From Aerococcaceae bacterium zg-1292 (lineage in GTDB: Bacteria; Bacillota; Bacilli; Lactobacillales; Aerococcaceae): 64,000 nt of DNA. Position numbers and translations under genes: made by a program. The stretch covers positions 975,001 through 1,039,000 of the forward strand of contig CP065955.1 in the NCBI GenBank assembly GCA_016126655.1, in the 5' to 3' direction. The notes under the pieces were generated by a model that searched no databases, was not told where the DNA came from, and worked only from the letters and a program-made list of their open reading frames with translations. Below, one piece after another: positions 26,759-37,082 of the stretch (within the stretch, counting starts at the first letter, position 1; the number at the start of each line of letters is the position of its first letter).

Positions 26759-28252
26759 ATGTCTAATATTGTCTATCAAAGTACAAGAGACCATAATAAT
26801 CGAGTGAGTGCTTCTCAAGCTATATTAAAAGGTATTGCAGAAGATGGCGGACTATATATTCCCACGACGCTGCCATCTATCCGATTGGATTGGGAGTCTT
26901 TAAAAGATGCTAGCTACCAAGAAATTGCTAAATTAGTAATTGGTGCTTTTCTCACAGATTTTACAGTTGAAGAAATTGCGTACTGTGTGGATGCAGCCTA
27001 TGATGACAAATTCGACGACCAACGCATTGCACCCGTCGTTAAGCTTCAAGACAATGCGTATGTATTAGAGTTATTTCATGGTAATACGATTGCATTTAAA
27101 GATATGGCGCTGTCGATTTTACCTTATTTGTTGACGACTGCGGCTAAAAAGCATCAGTTAGCAGAAGACATTGTTATTTTAACTGCAACGTCTGGAGATA
27201 CTGGTAAAGCTGCGATGGCAGGATTTGCCGATGTACCAGGAACGAAAATTATTGTGTTTTATCCGGATAAGGCAGTCAGTAAAATACAAGAATTACAAAT
27301 GACTACGCAAATGGGTGAGAATACTCATGTTGTTGCTATTAAGGGCAACTTTGATGATGCCCAAACAGCTGTAAAAGCGATGTTTAATGATGCGACAATG
27401 ATTGAAACGGTAAAAGCACTGGGATATCAATTTTCGAGTGCGAATTCGATAAATATTGGACGTTTAGTGCCACAAGTGGCTTATTATGTGTATGCCTATG
27501 CGCAATTAGTGAAGCAGTCGGCATTATCTGTTAATGAACTAATGGATGTTGTCGTGCCAACGGGTAATTTTGGTAATATTTTAGCGGCTTATTATGCCAA
27601 ACAAATCGGCACTCCGATTAGAAACTTAATTTGTGCATCGAATCAAAATAATGTGTTAGTAGATTTCTTTAATAAAGGGGTCTATAATCGTCAGCGACCA
27701 TTCTATGTAACTAATTCGCCATCGATGGATATTTTAGTATCCAGTAATTTAGAGCGATTGATTTATCATTTAACTGGGGAAAATACGGATGAAACGAGTC
27801 GATTGATGCAACAATTAATGACTCATGGTCACTATACAATTACGGAATCGATGCAGCATCAATTATCGGATTTCTTTGCTTATGAAACGTCTCAAGCTCA
27901 AACAATTAGTACTATCAAAGAAATGTATGAAGCGACCAACTATACTTTAGACCCACATACGGCGGTGGCAGTACATGCTTATCAGCAATATCAAGGGATG
28001 ATTCATGAGACTGTACCGACAATTATTGCCGCTACTGCGAGTCCTTTTAAATTCCCAACAACTATGATGTCTGCTTTGGACGAAACGATGTGTTTTGCAG
28101 ATGATTTTGATAGTGTTCAACAGTTACATGAGCAGACGGGGATTGCGATTCCTAGTACAGTTGCGGAATTGACGCATTTGCCGGTTCGCCACCAGACAGT
28201 TTGTGAAATTTCCGAGATGCAAGATACGGTACTATCGTTTTTAGAAGATTAA
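26759..28252 (+). CDS. thrC: Threonine synthase
   Basis: PLP-dependent enzyme converting O-phosphohomoserine to threonine. The start at 26759 (MSNIVYQSTR) follows GAGG by 8 bases and is preferred to a GTG three codons earlier. The 497-residue length fits the family. The N-terminal word AEDGGLYIP, the PLP-binding Lys114 in HGNTIAFKD, the phosphate-binding TATSGDTGKAA and the SANSINIGRL motif are all present. The gene stands alone here without hom or thrB. A long untranslated region precedes it, but I do not see a T-box sequence. Confidence 0.95.
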   Translation: MSNIVYQSTRDHNNRVSASQAILKGIAEDGGLYIPTTLPSIRLDWESLKDASYQEIAKLVIGAFLTDFTVEEIAYCVDAAYDDKFDDQRIAPVVKLQDNAYVLELFHGNTIAFKDMALSILPYLLTTAAKKHQLAEDIVILTATSGDTGKAAMAGFADVPGTKIIVFYPDKAVSKIQELQMTTQMGENTHVVAIKGNFDDAQTAVKAMFNDATMIETVKALGYQFSSANSINIGRLVPQVAYYVYAYAQLVKQSALSVNELMDVVVPTGNFGNILAAYYAKQIGTPIRNLICASNQNNVLVDFFNKGVYNRQRPFYVTNSPSMDILVSSNLERLIYHLTGENTDETSRLMQQLMTHGHYTITESMQHQLSDFFAYETSQAQTISTIKEMYEATNYTLDPHTAVAVHAYQQYQGMIHETVPTIIAATASPFKFPTTMMSALDETMCFADDFDSVQQLHEQTGIAIPSTVAELTHLPVRHQTVCEISEMQDTVLSFLED

Positions 28253-28559
28253 TTAACGTTTTAATATCGCAAGAGAAAGTGAAAATCGCTAGGATAATAT
28301 GGATATTTTGTTCAAGCACAAGAAGTACTGAGTGACTATTTTTGATAGAAAATAGTCACTCAGTAGAAGTATTGTGAAGGCATTTGGATGATTGAACAAT
28401 TATGAGAAGCAGTGAATATGAACTAAATTAGGTTGGCTCTTTAGATTAGCTTCAAAATAATGTATAATAGAAGTTGGAAATTTTTTGAATGAAAAATTAG
28501 AAGCTGGCAGGAGATTCAATTAATCCTAGCGAAAAATAGTCTTGAGAGGATGGGAGTAT
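28253..28559. other. Intergenic region with 16-bp perfect hairpin and promoter of the next operon
   Basis: Contains a perfect 16-bp stem at 28327–28364 (ACTGAGTGACTATTTT and its reverse complement, loop TGATAG) without a T-tail, and TTTAGA–17 bp–TATAAT at 28440–28468, the likely promoter of the following two genes. Confidence 0.6.
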
Positions 28560-29003
28560 ATGTCAAAAGTGAAAGCTGCATTTGATGCATTGTTAAAAGA
28601 GAAGGAAATTCCGACGAATTATAAAGAAATTGAAGGTGGCCATCATTTGTATCGCTTGCAGTTTCGTGCATCAGAATCAAGAGTATTAGTCGTTGAGATT
28701 ATTTTACAAAATGGCGACCAACCTTATGTGGATTGTCAGGTGATTTATCGTAATATCCATATTTTAACCGATTATAATAAACGTCAAGACGCGCTTGATG
28801 TGATTAATGAGTTAAATGAAATGCATACAGGTTATTATCATTTATTCTTAGCGTTAGACGGTGAAATCTTTTTACGTAGTTTGATGCGTATCGGTGAAGA
28901 TGTGACACCGCTATATGAAACAATCGTATATGGTTCAAGCATTGGTCGTAATTTAATGCCAAAATTGGCTGAACGTTTAGGAGAATCGGGGCAAGTAGCA
29001 TAA
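28560..29003 (+). CDS. YbjN-domain protein
   Basis: The start at 28560 (MSKVKAAFDALL) has GGGAG just upstream. The 147-residue soluble protein has no signal peptide or membrane segment. The alternating beta/alpha pattern with VVEIILQNGDQPYVDCQVIY, KRQDALDVINELN and GEIFLRSLMRI resembles the YbjN (type III secretion chaperone-like) fold family found in many Firmicutes, whose function is unknown. It is followed after one base by a YitT-family gene, so the two are co-transcribed. Confidence 0.6.
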   Translation: MSKVKAAFDALLKEKEIPTNYKEIEGGHHLYRLQFRASESRVLVVEIILQNGDQPYVDCQVIYRNIHILTDYNKRQDALDVINELNEMHTGYYHLFLALDGEIFLRSLMRIGEDVTPLYETIVYGSSIGRNLMPKLAERLGESGQVA

Positions 29004-29004
29004 A

Positions 29005-29922
29005 ATGTTAAATAAATATTTAAGTGAACATCCTAAAGCAAACTTTTTAATGCAAGTGTTGATTGCTTTAGTATCATCCATTATTTTTGGTGTCGCAATG
29101 AATTTCTTCCTGATTCCAGGTGAAATTTTTAGTTCAGGTGTGCCAGGTTTGGCACAATTAATTAATTTCTTTACAAGTAAATCACCTTTAGCGGGTATCT
29201 TAACAACAGGGAACCTATACTTTTTACTGAACGTGCCGTTATTAATTTTATCCTATTTGAAATTAGGACGTCATTTTACGTTGATGACGATTATCGTTGT
29301 TATTTTTTCAACCATTACAACTAATATCATTCCAGTAACCTATGTTTCACAAAATCCGCTATTAAATGCCATCATGGGTGGTGTCTTCTCCGGTGCCGGT
29401 GCAGGGATTACGATTAAATATGGTATGTCTGGTGGTGGCTTTGATATTTTAAATGTTTTCTTAGCCAAAACATTTGGATGGAATGTTGGTTCGTTAACCT
29501 TTTTGAGTAATTTAATTGTTATCGTCGGTTCAGGTATGCTGTATACTTGGGAATTAGCAATTTATACGATGATTACTATTTTTGTGACATCCAAAATGAT
29601 TGATACGATTCATACTAATGAACAACGTTTGACTGCGTTTATTGTTACGAATAATCCGGCTGATGTAACTGCCAATATTCGTATGCGCCTAATTCGTGGA
29701 ACGACGATTTTAGAAGCACGTGGTGGGTATACGGGCGATAAGCGTGATGTGCTGATGATTGTGATTAACCGCTATGAATTACATGAATTACAATTAGCGA
29801 TTGCTGAAGCTGACCAAAATGCTTTTGTTAATGTCGTGCAATCGACCAAAGTGATGGGTAATTTCTTAAATCGTGACCAACAGCTGATTATGCGTAAGCA
29901 AAATCAAGTATTAAGTAAATAA
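29005..29922 (+). CDS. YitT-family membrane protein (DUF161/DUF2179)
   Basis: The 305-residue product has five or six predicted membrane helices in the first 200 residues (ALVSSIIFGVAMNFFLIPG, then GVPGLAQL and KYGMSGGGFDILNVF landmarks). A cytoplasmic C-terminal DUF2179 domain follows (GTTILEARGGYTGDKRDVLM, NRYELHELQ, FVNVVQSTKVMGNF). The family is common in Firmicutes, often in several copies; its transport substrate or regulatory role is unknown. It starts one base after the YbjN-like gene and is closed by a terminator. Confidence 0.9.
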   Translation: MLNKYLSEHPKANFLMQVLIALVSSIIFGVAMNFFLIPGEIFSSGVPGLAQLINFFTSKSPLAGILTTGNLYFLLNVPLLILSYLKLGRHFTLMTIIVVIFSTITTNIIPVTYVSQNPLLNAIMGGVFSGAGAGITIKYGMSGGGFDILNVFLAKTFGWNVGSLTFLSNLIVIVGSGMLYTWELAIYTMITIFVTSKMIDTIHTNEQRLTAFIVTNNPADVTANIRMRLIRGTTILEARGGYTGDKRDVLMIVINRYELHELQLAIAEADQNAFVNVVQSTKVMGNFLNRDQQLIMRKQNQVLSK

Positions 29923-29931
29923 TAGCTATAT

Positions 29932-29956
29932 CACCGCAAGCTGAGTGCTTGCGGTG
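29932..29956 (+). terminator. Intrinsic terminator after YitT-family gene
   Basis: Perfect stem CACCGCAAGC/GCTTGCGGTG, loop TGAGT, followed by TATTTTGT. Confidence 0.9.
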
Positions 29957-30094
29957 TATTTTGTAGTGATAACGATTCACTGTTGCCCAGTGTGAAGCAT
30001 TCGTCGAATCATGATGATTTGGCAAATAGAGCATTATCTTTTAGATAAGCAACATTACGTGTCTATAACAATGGCGCTGAGTGAATAAAATAAT

Positions 30095-30147
30095 ACTCCC
30101 TACAAAGCGCAGTGATGTTAATACTTCACGGTCTACTTTATAGGGAG
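30095..30147 (-). terminator. Likely terminator of yidC (minus strand)
   Basis: CTCCCTATAAAG/CTTTGTAGGGAG read on the minus strand, followed by TATTATTTTATT. The loop is long (about 28 nt), so termination efficiency is uncertain. Confidence 0.6.
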
Positions 30148-30226
30148 CATCTTATTAAGATTGCTTTTGTTGTTAGTGTGTCTTGTTTGTAATGCTTAGA
30201 TTTGTCGGTTTACATGCGATTGATGA

Positions 30227-31195
30227 TTACTTGCGACGTTGTTGTTTTCCAGCGTTACGACGGTTACCTTGGTTCGGTTGATTAGATATAGGTTGCTTCG
30301 TCGGAACTAATCGTTTATTTCCGTCAGGGGTTGTGCTATTGGCTTTAACAGCTGCTTTACGTTTTTGTCTCGGTGTTGCAGCGTGTCTTGCACTTTCTTC
30401 ATCCAACATTTTTTGGATTTTAGGTTTCACAACATGATTGGAGTAAATTTGTTGTACGAGGGTAAAGATACTACCAACAAGGAAGTATAATCCGATACCC
30501 GCCGCAGAAATATATGAAATCCAACCAAGCATAATTGGGTTCATTAAAAGCATTGTGCTTGTTGTTTGGTTTGCTGTTGGATTATCTGATTTTGGTGTCG
30601 CGCGTTGCATTAACCAACCTTGTAAGAAAGTTAAAATGACAACGAGGATGACGATTAATAGATTTTTTTCACCTAAATGCATACCTAAAAATGACGCTTT
30701 ATTAATTGCTTCAGAGGAACGAATCGCTGCATAGACGGCAGAGATAATTGGCATTTGAATTAATAGTGGTAAACAGCCGGATAAGCCACCGAACATATCA
30801 ATATCATATTTTTTATAAACAGCCATCAACTCTTGATTCAATTTTGCTTTTTCAGTTGGATCTTGCGTTGCTTCGATTTCTTCACGAATTTCATCAATTT
30901 CAGGTTGTGCAATTTTCATACGTGCTTGACTGACCATTGAGGTACGTGTCATTTTTAACGATGAAGGCAACATCAATAATCGTGTAATAATGGTAACGAT
31001 TATAATTGCCATACCATAGCTACCGCCAAAGATATTCGCTAAAAAGTTTAAAAAATTCGAAGCGGGTTGTCCGAGGTATTGATAGACCCAACCAGTTGGT
31101 GTGCCATCAGAATTATATTGCACACATCCAGCACTAACAAATACGACTGCTAGTAATAATAACAGTAGTGGTAATTTTTTTTGTATCTTTTTCAT
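30227..31195 (-). CDS. yidC: Membrane protein insertase YidC/Oxa1 family (lipoprotein form)
   Basis: The 322-residue product starts with a lipoprotein signal, LLLLLLAVVFVSAGC, with the lipidated Cys at residue 24. Five membrane segments follow, with the family words YGMAIIIVTIITRLLMLP, MFGGLSGCLPLLIQMPI and GIGLYFLVGSIFTLVQQ. A long basic C-terminal tail (QKRKAAVK…NRRNAGKQQRRK) fits the ribosome-binding tail of the YidC2 type in lactic acid bacteria. It inserts membrane proteins with or without SecYEG. rnpA and rpmH are not adjacent, and acyP lies about 1.8 kb away, so this copy is transcribed alone from its own promoter. Confidence 0.95.
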   Translation of the reverse strand: MKKIQKKLPLLLLLLAVVFVSAGCVQYNSDGTPTGWVYQYLGQPASNFLNFLANIFGGSYGMAIIIVTIITRLLMLPSSLKMTRTSMVSQARMKIAQPEIDEIREEIEATQDPTEKAKLNQELMAVYKKYDIDMFGGLSGCLPLLIQMPIISAVYAAIRSSEAINKASFLGMHLGEKNLLIVILVVILTFLQGWLMQRATPKSDNPTANQTTSTMLLMNPIMLGWISYISAAGIGLYFLVGSIFTLVQQIYSNHVVKPKIQKMLDEESARHAATPRQKRKAAVKANSTTPDGNKRLVPTKQPISNQPNQGNRRNAGKQQRRK

Positions 31196-31231
31196 TGTTC
31201 ACGCTCCGTTACATAATAGTATACCTAATAT

Positions 31232-31260
31232 ACTATAATGAAATTCAGCAGAAATTTCAA
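31232..31260 (-). promoter_or_regulatory. Predicted promoter of yidC
   Basis: On the minus strand TTGAAA, 17-bp spacer, TATAGT, about 40 bases before the start codon. Confidence 0.7.
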
Positions 31261-31309
31261 CTCTTTTCCGGTTTTGTTATATGTTAGTTACGAGAACTTG
31301 GATAAAAAG

Positions 31310-31339
31310 TTGAATACAAAATTCAATACATGTTATAAT
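31310..31339 (+). promoter_or_regulatory. Predicted promoter of tcdA operon
   Basis: TTGAAT, 18-bp spacer, TATAAT. Confidence 0.65.
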
Positions 31340-31442
31340 TTTCAAGGATTTTATTAATCAGGCGAGAAACATTTAACGGAATATAGGATGTATCATTGTA
31401 TCGCTGAAGATATGAGATATTTAAATCAAGAGGAGGATGACT

Positions 31443-32204
31443 ATGTTTGAACAAGATGAACGATTTGCGCGTTTACACTTGTTAGTGCAACAAGAAGGGA
31501 TGGCAGCACTTGAACAAGCTACAGTGATGGTAGTGGGTTTAGGTGGTGTTGGTTCTAGCTGTGCACAGACTTTAGCGCGTGGCGGTGTCGGACATTTAAT
31601 TATTATAGATGGAGATGTCGTGTCAGCTTCAAATATTAATCGGCAGTTACTAGCATTTGATTCGACCGTAGGGCGCCCGAAGGCGGCTGTGATGAAAGAG
31701 ATGATATTGGATATTAATCCACATTGTCAGGTGTATGCGGTAGAAGAATTTATTAAAGCGCAAAATATTGATCCAGTACTTCAAACCTTGCCGCATCCAG
31801 ATTATGTGATTGACTGCATTGATTCTTTTTATGCTAAAACAGCGTTGATGCAATGGTGTATGGAGGCACAAGTGCCATTGTTGTCATCGATGGGAGCAGC
31901 GAACCGGCTGGACCCGAGCTTGTTGTCATTTGCTTATATTGAAGACACTAGCTACTGTAAAATGTCCAAAACAATGCGTCATATTTGTGCAGAATTAGGG
32001 ATTCAAAAATTAGAAGTTCTATATTCTACAGAAAAACAAGTCAAGGTGCCAAGTAATGGTAGTGTGAAAAAGGAAAATACATTAGGCTCGATTAGCTTTA
32101 TGCCACCGATGATGGGGATGTTATTGGCAAGCAAAGTGTTACGGCGTTTGTTAGGGTTAGAATCTTATCAGTTAACGCCTATCATGAAAGGGCGCCGAAA
32201 ATGA
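31443..32204 (+). CDS. tcdA: tRNA threonylcarbamoyladenosine dehydratase (ThiF/E1-like)
   Basis: An ATP-dependent E1-like enzyme that cyclises t6A37 to ct6A in ANN-decoding tRNAs. ATG 31443 is preferred to 31437 because AAGAGGAGG then has normal spacing. The 253-residue protein has the adenylate-binding VVGLGGVGSSCAQTLARGGVG near the N-terminus, DGDVVSASNINRQL, VIDCIDSFYAKTALMQWC and a C-terminal PPMMGMLLASKVLRRLL segment. The family length and motif order match TcdA/CsdL rather than ThiF or MoeB. Its stop overlaps the start of the TatD-like gene (ATGA), so translation is coupled. Confidence 0.9.
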   Translation: MFEQDERFARLHLLVQQEGMAALEQATVMVVGLGGVGSSCAQTLARGGVGHLIIIDGDVVSASNINRQLLAFDSTVGRPKAAVMKEMILDINPHCQVYAVEEFIKAQNIDPVLQTLPHPDYVIDCIDSFYAKTALMQWCMEAQVPLLSSMGAANRLDPSLLSFAYIEDTSYCKMSKTMRHICAELGIQKLEVLYSTEKQVKVPSNGSVKKENTLGSISFMPPMMGMLLASKVLRRLLGLESYQLTPIMKGRRK

Positions 32205-32977
32205 AACAGCTAATCGACACACATTTTCACTTGGACTTTATCGAGGAAAAGAAGCGCCAATCGTTTATATCGGCAATTGCTAATGAACAGATTGATATCA
32301 TTGCCCAGACATTATTACCTACGCAATATCAGTTAATCTATAAACAATACCCGGTGGCGCTGGCCTTAGGCTGTCATCCATGGCACATCCAAGATAGGCA
32401 ACAAATGATGTATGAGTTACAATTATTCGAACAATTGTTGCCGACGACACACTATATCGGAGAGATTGGACTTGATTTCGCCCCGAAACGCTTAGAGCGA
32501 GTTGACCAATGTTTACAAGTAGAAACATTTACACGTATCATCCACTTGTTGCGCTGCTATGAACAACACTATCAACATCCTTTTATTGTATCGATACACT
32601 CGGTACGTTCAGCCACTCAAGTTATTGATATTTTAGAAGCACAAGCATTGTATCAAGGTAAGAGTCAGGTGATTTTGCATTATTTCAATGGCACTAGTGA
32701 TGAGCTAACAAGACATATTCGTAATGGTGGTTGGCTGTCCGTGCATCCAAAGATGCTGCAAACGAAAAAAGGTAGAGCGTATATTCAACAAGTACCGCTG
32801 CAGCGGTTATTATTGGAGACGGATTTACCAATAGCTACAAGTGAAACGGATACAATTGAAACGCAACATCCGCAAGTGATTCATCAACTGGTTGAACAAT
32901 TATCAGAATTATTGAAGAGGGATATGCGTCCAGTCCTATTAGATAATCAAGAAAAACTCATCCAACGCAAGGGTTGA
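32201..32977 (+). CDS. TatD-family metal-dependent hydrolase
   Basis: The 258-residue product has the TatD metal ligands: HFHLDF at the N-terminus, GCHPWHI, EIGLDF, SIHSVR, LHYFNGTSDE and LLLETDLP. The fold is an amidohydrolase TIM barrel; characterised members are Mg-dependent 3'-5' DNases/RNases. It is somewhat divergent from the standard YabD form (HYFNGTSDE in place of HCFSG), so the exact substrate is uncertain. It overlaps tcdA by four bases. Confidence 0.85.
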   Translation: MKQLIDTHFHLDFIEEKKRQSFISAIANEQIDIIAQTLLPTQYQLIYKQYPVALALGCHPWHIQDRQQMMYELQLFEQLLPTTHYIGEIGLDFAPKRLERVDQCLQVETFTRIIHLLRCYEQHYQHPFIVSIHSVRSATQVIDILEAQALYQGKSQVILHYFNGTSDELTRHIRNGGWLSVHPKMLQTKKGRAYIQQVPLQRLLLETDLPIATSETDTIETQHPQVIHQLVEQLSELLKRDMRPVLLDNQEKLIQRKG

Positions 32978-32981
32978 TTGA

Positions 32982-33263
32982 TTATTCGTAATATTCAATC
33001 GTGAAGTTTGAATATTCTTTGATGGTAGGTATTTCATTAACATTGATTGCTTCGATTCTCATCCAGCGGTGTTGCGGTTGTTGGAGTGACTCAACAAATG
33101 CGTGTAACTGTTTGCTTTGACACTGTGCGATAATTTTCACATCACCATTGGACAGATTACGGACATTTCCGTTAATATGATGTCTGCTAGCGCATTGTTG
33201 AGCAAAAAAACGATAGCCTACTCCTTGCACACGACCGGATACGATGAGTTCGTAAGTTTTCAT
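32982..33263 (-). CDS. acyP: Acylphosphatase
   Basis: The 93-residue product has the signature GRVQGVGYRFF with catalytic Arg18 and the GNVRN motif with Asn36. It hydrolyses acyl phosphates such as carbamoyl phosphate or 1,3-bisphosphoglycerate. It is convergent with the TatD-like gene, separated by four bases, so read-through in either direction would create antisense RNA. Confidence 0.93.
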   Translation of the reverse strand: MKTYELIVSGRVQGVGYRFFAQQCASRHHINGNVRNLSNGDVKIIAQCQSKQLHAFVESLQQPQHRWMRIEAINVNEIPTIKEYSNFTIEYYE

Positions 33264-33435
33264 AAAAATCAGCCTTTCGTCGTAGATTTATCAACTCTAT
33301 CATATCAAAAAATGTGCTATAATAATAACAGAACGGCTCTTTTAGTCGGCTGCCGTTGCGATAGAATGTCGCCTATGGCGTGTGGAATCACGATATTTAA
33401 TAATAATGAAAACAAAAGATTGAGAGGTGAATGAA

Positions 33436-36099
33436 TTGGCAAAAAAACAACAGTCAAAAAAGAAAGCAACGATAAAAAAAGAAGAACAATTACCACTACG
33501 AGCTAGTTATGATATGTTTTACTTAATGATTGGACTTATGATATTTTTTGTGTCATTACTGGCATTATTTGATGGTGGCTTTATCGGTGTGCTGTTTACG
33601 AATACATTTCGCTTATTAATCGGCGAGACCTATACATTGGTTCTTTTTAGTATGGCACTGTATGCCTTTATGATTATTATTAAGGGCCGTTTGCCTCGTG
33701 TCAAATGGACAAAATACTTAGGCGCTATTCTTATCTTAGTAGCGCTTACCACGGTATTGCACTTCAATACCTTTAATGGGCAAGAACCGAGTCAGATTTT
33801 TGCCCGGACATATGATGTGTTTAGAAATGATTTATTAACGAATCAAAATCGAACCAATCTTGGTGGTGGTTTACTCGGTGCGTGTTTTTACGCAGCGTTT
33901 GGTTATTTATTTGGTCGTTGGGGAACCTATTTATTTGCCTTTATTATTTTTGTCTTAGGATTTGGCTTGGTTGAGTCGATTACTATTGACCAACTGGGTA
34001 AATTAGTACTGGCATTTGGTAATGGTATGATAACTTTCCCGAAAAAAATCTTCCCAACCTTTACTGAAATGAAAGAAGTATTCAATCAAGGAGAATTAAT
34101 CGATGATGAAGCGGAACGGCCGTTAGAGACGTTTGAACCGATTCAACCATCGTCGACACGCTCACGCAAGCAATCGAAGTTATCCCAATTATTTAGTGCG
34201 ATTAAGTCAGCGCCAAATAATGATGAGTGGGCTGAATCTTCGTATCAGCCATCGTTTCAAGAGCGTAAGCGGGTAGATTTTGAACCATTTGATGAGCGGA
34301 CTCAACGTGTAGCACCCCGTATTGAACGTGAAGAACGAGTTTTGGACTTAGATTATTTTGATAAAATAGCAAGCTTTAACGAAAAGAAAGCAGTCGCTGA
34401 TAAACATCAAGCGATTATCCAACGAAACGATATTGTGCCAGAACCGGAGGAAGTACTAGAAACACCGGCAGCAAAAGTGGTGACGACGCCACCGGAACAA
34501 CCGGTCAATCCAGTTGTGCAAGCAGCACCAGTACCAGCACCGACAGTCAGTGCACCATTACCACCGCGTCAAACAGCGGATCATTGGCAAGCACAAGCGA
34601 CGACCAAACAAGATTTAACTGAAGATGATTTAGATAAATTATTAGCAGCAGAATCAAATACAGATACGACACAACCTGCCGTGAAGCCAAAGCGGTCGCA
34701 TCAATATCAATTGCCGAGCAAATCATTATTGAAAAAAATCCCACCGGTGGACCAATCAGAAGAATATGCCCGAATTAACGAAAATATTGAAAAACTTGAA
34801 CGAACATTTGATAGTTTTGGCGTAAAAGCAAAAGTAGTCAAAGCGAATTTGGGTCCATCTGTAACCAAATACGAAATTGAACCAGCTATTGGTGTCAAAG
34901 TAAGTAAAATCGTGTCATTATCTGATGACATTGCACTGGCTTTAGCGGCTCGTGATGTGCGGATGGAAGCACCGATTCCTGGAAAATCTTTAATAGGGAT
35001 TGAAGTGCCGAATTTACAAGTGAGTCCGGTATCCTTTTGGGAAATTATTGACGCTGCGCTTGAAAGTGAAAACTTATTGGATGTGCCATTAGGTCGGGAT
35101 ATTTCTGGAACAGTTTGTCTCGCTGATTTAAGTAAAATGCCACATTTACTCATTGCAGGAGCGACGGGTAGTGGTAAGTCAGTCGGTATGAATGTCATTA
35201 TTGTGTCATTATTAATGAAAGCTCATCCAGATGATGTCAAATTCTTAATGATTGACCCGAAAAAAGTGGAGTTGACAATGTATGATGACTTACCTCACCA
35301 ATTAGCGCCGGTAGTGACTAATCCACGAAAAGCGGCACAAGCATTGAATAAAGTTGTTCAAGAAATGGAGCGTCGTTATGAATTATTCGCTGCCTCGAAT
35401 GTTCGTAATATCGATACTTATAACGAGCAAGTGGATGAGTGGAATAAGGAAGACACTGGAACGGTTTATGAAAAACTACCGAAAATCATTGTCTTTGTTG
35501 ATGAGTTAGCCGACTTAATGATGGTCGCAAGCAATGAAGTCGAAAGTGCGATTATTCGTCTGGCGCAAATGGCACGTGCTGCGGGTATTCATATGATTAT
35601 TGCGACTCAACGTCCGTCTGTGGATGTTATTACCGGTATTATTAAAGCGAATGTACCGAGCCGATTAGCATTTGCGGTGTCTAGTGGGACAGATTCACGG
35701 ACGATTTTAGATAGTGTCGGTGCTGAGAAATTGCTCGGTCGTGGAGATATGTTATTCCAACCAATGGGTAAAAATAAACCCGTCCGTGTCCAAGGTGCGT
35801 ATATTTCCGATAGTGAAGTGGAAAAGATTACTAATTTTATCAAAGACCAACAAGTTGCTGATTACGAAGATTCATTGATTAATTTAGACGACGAACAAGA
35901 AAATAGCGCATCCGTTTCAGAAGATGAGTATTTTGATGAAGCGGTCGAAATGTTACAAGGTCTAGAGACAATAAGTATTTCCCAGTTGCAACGCAAATTC
36001 CGTATCGGGTACAACCGTGCGGCACGCCTCATTGATGATATGGAAGCAGCCGGCTTAGTAAGTGGACAAGATGGTAGTAAACCAAGACAAGTGTTATAA
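33436..36099 (+). CDS. ftsK: DNA translocase FtsK/SpoIIIE
   Basis: The TTG at 33436 is preferred: AGAGGTGA lies just upstream and the product then starts [10 protein letters not shown]. The 887-residue protein has four or five membrane helices (residues about 25–200), a Pro/Ala/Glu-rich linker, an alpha/beta motor domain with Walker A GATGSGKS (about 575–582) and Walker [10 protein letters not shown] (about 687–693), and a C-terminal gamma winged helix ([20 protein letters not shown]) that reads KOPS/SRS sites. It pumps chromosomal DNA through the closing septum. It is closed by a terminator. Confidence 0.96.
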   Translation: MAKKQQSKKKATIKKEEQLPLRASYDMFYLMIGLMIFFVSLLALFDGGFIGVLFTNTFRLLIGETYTLVLFSMALYAFMIIIKGRLPRVKWTKYLGAILILVALTTVLHFNTFNGQEPSQIFARTYDVFRNDLLTNQNRTNLGGGLLGACFYAAFGYLFGRWGTYLFAFIIFVLGFGLVESITIDQLGKLVLAFGNGMITFPKKIFPTFTEMKEVFNQGELIDDEAERPLETFEPIQPSSTRSRKQSKLSQLFSAIKSAPNNDEWAESSYQPSFQERKRVDFEPFDERTQRVAPRIEREERVLDLDYFDKIASFNEKKAVADKHQAIIQRNDIVPEPEEVLETPAAKVVTTPPEQPVNPVVQAAPVPAPTVSAPLPPRQTADHWQAQATTKQDLTEDDLDKLLAAESNTDTTQPAVKPKRSHQYQLPSKSLLKKIPPVDQSEEYARINENIEKLERTFDSFGVKAKVVKANLGPSVTKYEIEPAIGVKVSKIVSLSDDIALALAARDVRMEAPIPGKSLIGIEVPNLQVSPVSFWEIIDAALESENLLDVPLGRDISGTVCLADLSKMPHLLIAGATGSGKSVGMNVIIVSLLMKAHPDDVKFLMIDPKKVELTMYDDLPHQLAPVVTNPRKAAQALNKVVQEMERRYELFAASNVRNIDTYNEQVDEWNKEDTGTVYEKLPKIIVFVDELADLMMVASNEVESAIIRLAQMARAAGIHMIIATQRPSVDVITGIIKANVPSRLAFAVSSGTDSRTILDSVGAEKLLGRGDMLFQPMGKNKPVRVQGAYISDSEVEKITNFIKDQQVADYEDSLINLDDEQENSASVSEDEYFDEAVEMLQGLETISISQLQRKFRIGYNRAARLIDDMEAAGLVSGQDGSKPRQVL

Positions 36100-36114
36100 C
36101 CTTTAGAATGCAGA

Positions 36115-36143
36115 CAAGATGCCTGAAGTACATAGGTGTCTTG
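36115..36143 (+). terminator. Intrinsic terminator after ftsK
   Basis: CAAGATGCCT/AGGTGTCTTG (two wobble pairs), then CCTGTTTTTT. Confidence 0.8.
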
Positions 36144-36608
36144 CCTGTTTTTTGGTTCTCCAGCATCTTGTGGGTGTTCACAAGAATTATTATTGGTTGT
36201 GTGAGATTGAAATGATTGTGCTCCAAGTTGTTTGAAATGCTGGGTGTGAGAGTTTTTTGAATTGTCATAACATAATATTAATTCAGCTTGATTACTAATT
36301 GTTCAAATTATAGCAAAAAAGGGGAGACAATAAGTTTTGTCAGGCATTGTGATAGACTTGATAGGTGTGCAATGAATGGTAAGAGTTTAGCTTTTGTGCA
36401 TGGCTTGAATCTTCAAAAGGTGGTATAATATAATTACTTCCTAATGGTTGTTAGATTACGCTAACACCGAAGGTCCAGAAGTTATACTTAAAATTTTAAA
36501 AGAGTTCCTAGTGCAATATAAACTAAAATAGGGATCGCATTTATATATATATATTAAATTCTTTACGTTGAGTTGAATAGCAGTGAATAAAAAATTGAAA
36601 GGGAATAT
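36144..36608. other. AT-rich region before DUF6978/DUF1828 cassette
   Basis: About 460 bp. It contains a family-B hairpin remnant (36163–36185, ATCTTGTGGG…TTCACAAGA), a TATAAT box near 36425 without a well-spaced -35 box, and a short frame 36445–36531 (WLLDYANTEGPEVILKILKE, then eight residues) that looks like the C-terminal end of a lost gene. An alternating TA stretch lies at about 36541–36555. Confidence 0.4.
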
Positions 36609-37082
36609 ATGATGGACTTAAACAATTTATCGGATACTGAGGTAATAAACTTAATAAATAGAGAGAAAAATAAGCTAAATCCTATGAGTTTTGAGGAAGC
36701 ATACGATTAAATCACGCTTTTATTTGGAAAAATTGATGTGGATGAGGGAATTATTGATACGGATGGTATTGAGTACATTTTGCATGTATACAGAGGTCGT
36801 ATAGAAACTACTCGTTTTAGTATCCATTTACTTTTTTTGGAATATAATCACCATCTAATTCGAGTTGATATGGATCCTAGTATATGCCATAACAATCCTG
36901 ATGGTACGAAAATTACAGGTAGTCACATTCATATTTATGACAATTCAAACTCCATAAAAGATCTAATTGCTTACCCTTTGGCGGACAAAGATTTTCCTGA
37001 ATTAACAAATATTATTGATGCTTTTCAAGCCTTTTTAAACTATACTAATATTAAAGAAAGGGAGGAAAAATACAATGAGTAA
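36609..37082 (+). pseudogene. DUF6978-family gene interrupted by an in-frame TAA
   Basis: AAAGGGA precedes ATG 36609. The frame codes MMDLNNLSDTEVINLINREK, continues to FEEAYD, meets TAA at 36708–36710 and goes on in the same frame with ITLLFGKIDVDEG to 37082. The downstream part has the family words LIRVDMDPSICHNNPDG, GSHIHIYD and YPLADKDFPEL, typical of DUF6978. A single C-to-T change of a CAA codon would explain the stop. Either the gene is inactive, or translation restarts at 36738 (114 residues). The function of DUF6978 is unknown. The last 8 bases overlap the next gene, so the pair was co-expressed. Confidence 0.7.

Noticed and set aside
36445-36531. Frame WLLDYANTEGPEVILKILKE… as a gene
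   Set aside because: Only 28 codons directly after a stop, without a start codon or ribosome binding site. At best it is the tail of a lost gene.
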